Positions 7,272 through 10,131 of a stretch of DNA of 10,131 nucleotides are shown here, in pieces. The notes beneath the pieces are model-generated. The model worked only from the letters and a program-made list of their open reading frames with translations, made no database searches and had not been told where the DNA came from. A program made the translations under genes and the position numbers. Positions within the stretch are counted from its first letter, which is position 1. The number at the start of each line of letters is the position of its first letter. This DNA comes from Clostridium sp. SCN 57-10 (GTDB lineage: Bacteria > Bacillota > Clostridia > Oscillospirales > Butyricicoccaceae). Location of the stretch: contig MEFT01000138.1 of NCBI GenBank assembly GCA_001725215.1, positions 1 to 10,131 of the forward strand, in the 5' to 3' direction.

Positions 7272-8204
7272 ATGCCAAACATATACACATCCGCCGATCA
7301 GCTGATCGGCAAAACCCCGCTGCTCGCGCTGACCCGCATCGAGCGGGCGCACGGGCTTTCGGCGACCATCCTTGCCAAGCTCGAGTGCCTCAACCCCGCA
7401 GGCTCGGTAAAAGACCGCGTCGCTAAGTCGATGATCGACACGGCAGAGGCCTCAGGCGCGCTCAAGCCCGGCTCGGTCATCATCGAGCCGACCTCCGGCA
7501 ATACGGGCATCGGTCTTGCATCGGTAGCCGCCGCACGCGGCTACCGTGTTATCATCGTCATGCCCGATACCATGTCGGTCGAACGCCGCCGCATGATGAC
7601 GGCTTATGGTGCCGCGCTTGTGCTGAGCGAGGGGGCAAAGGGGATGCGCGGCGCCATCGAAAAGGCGGAGGCGCTCGCCGCAGAAATACCGAACAGCTTC
7701 ATTCCCGGCCAGTTCACGAATCCCGCGAACCCCGCCATTCACCGCGCGACGACCGGCCCCGAAATTTTCGCCGATACAGACGGTAACATCGACCTTTTTG
7801 TGGCGGGTGTCGGCACGGGCGGCACGATTACGGGTGTCGGCGAGTACCTTAAGGCGCAAAACCCTGCCATACGAGTAATCGCTGTAGAGCCTGCCGACTC
7901 TCCCGTTCTTTCGGGCGGCGCGGCGGGACCGCACGCCATTCAGGGCATCGGCGCAGGCTTCGTGCCGGAAATTCTGAATCGCGCGGTCTATGACGAAATC
8001 ATCAGCGTCTCAAACGAAGATGCATTTGCGACGGGGCGCGAAATCGGCAGACTGGAAGGCATTCTGGTCGGCATCAGCGCCGGCGCGGCTGTGTGGGCGG
8101 CCATCGACCTTGCAAAACGCCCGGAAAACGCGGGAAAGACGATTGTTACCCTGCTACCCGACGGCGGCGATCGCTATTTGTCTACACCGATGTTTTCCGA
8201 ATGA
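7272..8204 (+). CDS. cysK: Cysteine synthase (O-acetylserine sulfhydrylase)
   Basis: A PLP enzyme that makes cysteine from O-acetylserine and sulfide. The 310-residue length is typical of CysK. Seen: the PLP-lysine motif NPAGSVKDR with Lys47; the substrate-binding loop TSGNTG (74-79); the phosphate-cupping GTGGT (181-185); IQGIGAGFVP (223-232), which is conserved in this class; GISAGAA (268-274); and the C-terminal LPDGGDRYLST (295-305). The YLST ending and absence of a heme or CBS regulatory domain favour cysteine synthase over cystathionine beta-synthase. The start at 7272 has GAGGAGA (7257-7263) 8 bases upstream and matches the family N-terminus (I-G-K-T-P-L); an in-frame ATG at 7230 would add 14 residues without a good ribosome binding site. 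cysE follows after 20 bases, and its product is CysK's substrate supplier. CysE and CysK commonly form a complex. Confidence 0.96.
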   Translation: MPNIYTSADQLIGKTPLLALTRIERAHGLSATILAKLECLNPAGSVKDRVAKSMIDTAEASGALKPGSVIIEPTSGNTGIGLASVAAARGYRVIIVMPDTMSVERRRMMTAYGAALVLSEGAKGMRGAIEKAEALAAEIPNSFIPGQFTNPANPAIHRATTGPEIFADTDGNIDLFVAGVGTGGTITGVGEYLKAQNPAIRVIAVEPADSPVLSGGAAGPHAIQGIGAGFVPEILNRAVYDEIISVSNEDAFATGREIGRLEGILVGISAGAAVWAAIDLAKRPENAGKTIVTLLPDGGDRYLSTPMFSE

Positions 8205-8224
8205 CCCGCGATTGAGGTATTACC

Positions 8225-9436
8225 ATGGAACATCTGACTGAACACTGGGAGGAACTGCGTGGCTGCATCATGCATGCGGCGGAGCAGCTTTCCTCCATCC
8301 ATACCGCGCAGCAGCAGAAGCTCGCCGACCTGCGCGGACTTAAGAGCATGGCGCCGCAGCTTCTGCTTTCGCTCAGAAGCGCAATGTACCCTCAAATTTT
8401 CGATTCTTCGTCGGGCGACGCCTTGCTGCAGATGCGTATCAGCAGCCACCTGCAGCAGTCGGCGATACTGCTGCGAGAAATGCTGTGTATGGCGATGGAC
8501 GAACAGGCGCCAATCGATGCAACCGTCTGCGCCTTCCTTCAAAGCCTGCCCGACATTACCCGTACGCTTGCGACCGACATCCGCGCGGCGTATGAAGGAG
8601 ACCCTGCCGCCCGCTCGGAGGCGGAAATCATGCTTGCCTATCCGGCGTTTGAGGCGATCAGTATTTACCGTCTCGCCCATCGGCTTTATGAGCTTGAGGT
8701 TCCTCTTATCCCGCGCATGATGACCGAGCATGCGCACCAGACGACCGGCATCGATATCCACCCCGGCGCAACCATCGGCCCCTATTTCTTCATTGACCAC
8801 GGAACGGGCGTCGTCATCGGCGAAACTTGCACGATCGGCGACCATGTGAAACTTTATCAGGGCGTGACGCTGGGTGCCAAAAGCTTTGAAACCGATGACG
8901 GCGGCAATCCCATCAAGGGTATGAAGCGCCATCCCGACATCGGCAATCATGTCGTCATTTACGCGGGCGCCACCATCCTCGGCGGCAATACGGTCATCGG
9001 CGACGGGTGCGTCGTGGCAGCGGGCGCGGTGGTAACCGCGGACGTGCCGCCTTATTGCGTTGTCGGCGGCGTGCCGGCCAACGTAAACCCTTTACAGGCA
9101 GGCTCTGAGGAGCCTGCCTGCTTTTTTCTTCCATCCGTCACAAAATCAAAAATATATCGCAAATCCTGCAGAAAATTTTTCCCAAAATGTGACCGAGATG
9201 TTACCATACATGGATATACTAAATTCATACAGTATAAGCAGGCACACCTGCGCTTCAGCAGGGCGTCTTCAGCCAAGTTAAGACGCCCCCCTCCCCCCTT
9301 AACGCCGGGGATATCAATGCTTCGGCGAAACATATCCATACACTCGGCACAGAAACACGACCGAATGTTGAATAGCAAACCGCCTGAAAGGACGGGACGC
9401 AAAGCTTTGGAGGCTATTAGAACGCGCCACAAATGA
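8225..9436 (+). CDS. cysE: Serine O-acetyltransferase, frame lacks a stop before its terminator
   Basis: CysE acetylates serine with acetyl-CoA, the committed step of cysteine synthesis. Residues 1-165 form a long helical N-terminal region, as in the longer EpsC/SatA-type enzymes. Residues 166-285 are the left-handed beta-helix of hexapeptide repeats: TGIDIHPGATIG (174-185), IDHGTGVVIGET (190-201), LYQGVTLG (210-217), RHP (235-237). Asp177 and His192 are spaced 15 apart, as is the catalytic pair of E. coli CysE (D143/H158). Homology ends at about VVGGVPANV (279-287, near 9085), where relatives normally stop. Here the frame stays open through a strong terminator and into the next gene's leader, ending at TGA 9434-9436 as a 403-residue frame. 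The last roughly 115 residues look like translated non-coding DNA. An out-of-frame TAA at 9084-9086 suggests a small indel. Start: TGAGGT at 8213-8218, 6 bases before the ATG. Confidence 0.92.
   Translation: MEHLTEHWEELRGCIMHAAEQLSSIHTAQQQKLADLRGLKSMAPQLLLSLRSAMYPQIFDSSSGDALLQMRISSHLQQSAILLREMLCMAMDEQAPIDATVCAFLQSLPDITRTLATDIRAAYEGDPAARSEAEIMLAYPAFEAISIYRLAHRLYELEVPLIPRMMTEHAHQTTGIDIHPGATIGPYFFIDHGTGVVIGETCTIGDHVKLYQGVTLGAKSFETDDGGNPIKGMKRHPDIGNHVVIYAGATILGGNTVIGDGCVVAAGAVVTADVPPYCVVGGVPANVNPLQAGSEEPACFFLPSVTKSKIYRKSCRKFFPKCDRDVTIHGYTKFIQYKQAHLRFSRASSAKLRRPPPPLTPGISMLRRNISIHSAQKHDRMLNSKPPERTGRKALEAIRTRHK
9095..9127 (+). terminator. Strong intrinsic terminator at the end of the cysK-cysE unit
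   Basis: A perfect 11-base inverted repeat, CAGGCAGGCTC (9095-9105) and GAGCCTGCCTG (9110-9120), has a 4-base loop and is followed by C and six Ts (9122-9127). It starts within about 10 bases of where CysE homology ends. It lies inside the open cysE frame, which is unusual. Confidence 0.95.
9128..9370 (+). promoter_or_regulatory. Promoter and structured leader upstream of the vWA gene
   Basis: This is non-coding. The first part (9128-9237) is AT-rich, with a -10-like TATACT (9215-9220) but no good -35 box, and a second weak TATAAG (9233-9238). Hairpins follow: GCAGG (9238-9242) with CCTGC (9247-9251); a perfect 9-base stem GGGCGTCTT (9261-9269) with AAGACGCCC (9280-9288); and GGATAT (9309-9314) with ATATCC (9332-9337), capped by GC-TTCG-GC (9319-9326). 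A pyrimidine run of mostly C occupies 9286-9300 and contains CCTCC (9290-9294), complementary to the ribosome binding site of the next gene. The 9-base stem lacks a T-tract, so it is not a standard terminator. Confidence 0.45.
9371..9420 (+). ncRNA. c-di-GMP-I (GEMM)-like riboswitch core, apparently without P3
   Basis: The stretch carries the recognisable core of the c-di-GMP-I aptamer: GCAAACC (9375-9381), a short stem capped by a GAAA tetraloop (9386-9389), then GGGACGCAAAGC (9394-9405). A closing helix AATAGC (9371-9376) with GCTATT (9413-9418) brackets it. In the standard aptamer a second hairpin (P3) carrying the tetraloop receptor follows, and a 3' strand rich in G-T-T-G-C-C pairs back; I do not see either here. 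It may be a reduced variant, a degenerate copy, or a related class. It ends about 30 bases before the ATG of a secreted vWA protein, close to its GGAGG, which fits control of translation. c-di-GMP-I RNAs are known to control surface adhesins in Clostridia. Confidence 0.6.
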
Positions 9437-9449
9437 AGGAGGCAAAATC

Positions 9450-10131
9450 ATGTTGGCAAAAAAGACGAGAAAAAAAGCATTTTCCCTGCTAATGGCTCTC
9501 GCAATGATTCTAGGCATGCTGCCCATGCAGGCGTTCGCAACATATCCGAATCAAGTCATGAACGGGTATTTTGAGCTGAACGAAAACGGCACTGTCAAAA
9601 ATCAGAACGGAGCCGCCCAGGTCGTGTCCGACGGCTTCACCCGCAGTAAAACCATCGAGCAGACAGGGGAAAACCAGTTCACCATTACACTGCAGGTGCA
9701 GACGCAGCAAACCGTTACCACCAGAGACGCAGCGGTTCTTCTGGTCATTGATACCTCTGGTTCAATGAAGGGGGAAAAGCTGGCTTCTGCCAAGACGGCT
9801 GCGCAAAACTTTATCGATCAGCTCGTTGCGGGCAACACGAACGGCGGAAAAATCTATGTAGCCGTCGTGCAGTTTGCCACCAACGCAAGCACGCTGGTCG
9901 GATGGACAGACATTAGCGACACCACGAGCCGCACCAATTTAAAAAACAGCATTGGCACGCTTTCAGCTGATGGCGGCACGAACCTTGACGCTGGCCTGAT
10001 GCTGGCGCGCAACCTGCTGAAGATGACCGGCGCCTCCATCGGCGGCACGACGGTTAACATCACCACGCTGGGTGGTAAATACACCGTGCTGCTGACCGAC
10101 GGCCAGCCAACTTACCGCACGACGAGCGATT
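9450..10131 (+). CDS. Secreted von Willebrand factor A domain protein, adhesin-like (3' truncated by window)
   Basis: The frame is open from ATG 9450 to the window end (227 codons seen). Residues 1-30 form a signal peptide: K-K-T-R-K-K, a hydrophobic core, and a likely cut after M-Q-A-F-A. After a linker to about residue 90 comes a vWA domain with a complete MIDAS metal site: V-I-D-T-S-G-S-M (about 99-106), a G-G-T-N-L-D threonine motif (about 175-180), and L-L-T-D-G-Q-P (about 214-220). Such proteins are commonly pilus-tip or wall-anchored adhesins in Firmicutes. A sortase signal or collagen-binding repeats would lie past the window, so attachment is unproven. The start is fixed by AAGGAGG (9436-9442) 7 bases upstream. 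Expression is probably controlled through the structured leader and the c-di-GMP-I-like RNA. Confidence 0.92.
   Translation, partial: MLAKKTRKKAFSLLMALAMILGMLPMQAFATYPNQVMNGYFELNENGTVKNQNGAAQVVSDGFTRSKTIEQTGENQFTITLQVQTQQTVTTRDAAVLLVIDTSGSMKGEKLASAKTAAQNFIDQLVAGNTNGGKIYVAVVQFATNASTLVGWTDISDTTSRTNLKNSIGTLSADGGTNLDAGLMLARNLLKMTGASIGGTTVNITTLGGKYTVLLTDGQPTYRTTSD

Noticed and set aside
9091..9436. C-terminal extension of CysE as a real extra domain
   Set aside because: It is the translation of a terminator, an AT-rich promoter region and RNA hairpins; composition changes and no motif is visible.

Overview
The window looks like a GC-rich chromosomal segment from an anaerobic Clostridia-type Firmicute, possibly Oscillospiraceae-like. 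The support is the gene repertoire, strong GGAGG-type ribosome binding sites, a glmS ribozyme (essentially a Firmicutes trait), and a c-di-GMP-I-like RNA in front of a secreted von Willebrand A (vWA) adhesin-like gene. The lineage is inferred from sequence character only. All recognised genes are on the + strand. No rRNA, tRNA, CRISPR array, insertion sequence or phage gene was seen.

Positions 1-3329 hold a tightly packed run: the 3' end of ruvC, then ruvA and ruvB (the Holliday-junction resolvasome), then glmM (phosphoglucosamine mutase). Gaps are 0-11 bases. Positions 3330-3685 are a long leader for glmS. It contains a well-preserved glmS ribozyme, which self-cleaves on binding glucosamine-6-phosphate, followed by a cluster of hairpins that is not part of the ribozyme core. 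glmS follows (3686-5513) but is split by a single extra base at about 4610; correcting it gives a normal 608-residue protein. GlmS makes glucosamine-6-phosphate and GlmM converts it to glucosamine-1-phosphate, so the two genes supply UDP-GlcNAc for the cell wall. A strong intrinsic terminator (5531-5562) ends the unit.

Positions 5574-7087 hold an independent gene with its own MerR-like promoter (about 19-base spacer and a perfect 10-base palindrome). It encodes an unusual protein: an N-terminal MerR DNA-binding domain fused to an RDD-type membrane domain and a roughly 175-residue C-terminal domain predicted to lie outside the cytoplasm. It is a candidate membrane-tethered transcription factor.

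Positions 7141-9127 are a cysteine biosynthesis unit. cysK (O-acetylserine sulfhydrylase) and cysE (serine acetyltransferase) catalyse consecutive steps. The cysE frame has no stop codon before a very strong terminator at 9095-9127; it runs on to 9436.

Positions 9128-9449 are an RNA-rich leader with several hairpins, including a c-di-GMP-I-like aptamer core (9371-9420). This leads to a secreted vWA protein with a complete MIDAS metal site, cut off by the window end.

The two reading-frame anomalies (glmS and cysE) in otherwise intact, highly conserved genes raise the possibility of sequence errors and should be checked in reads first.
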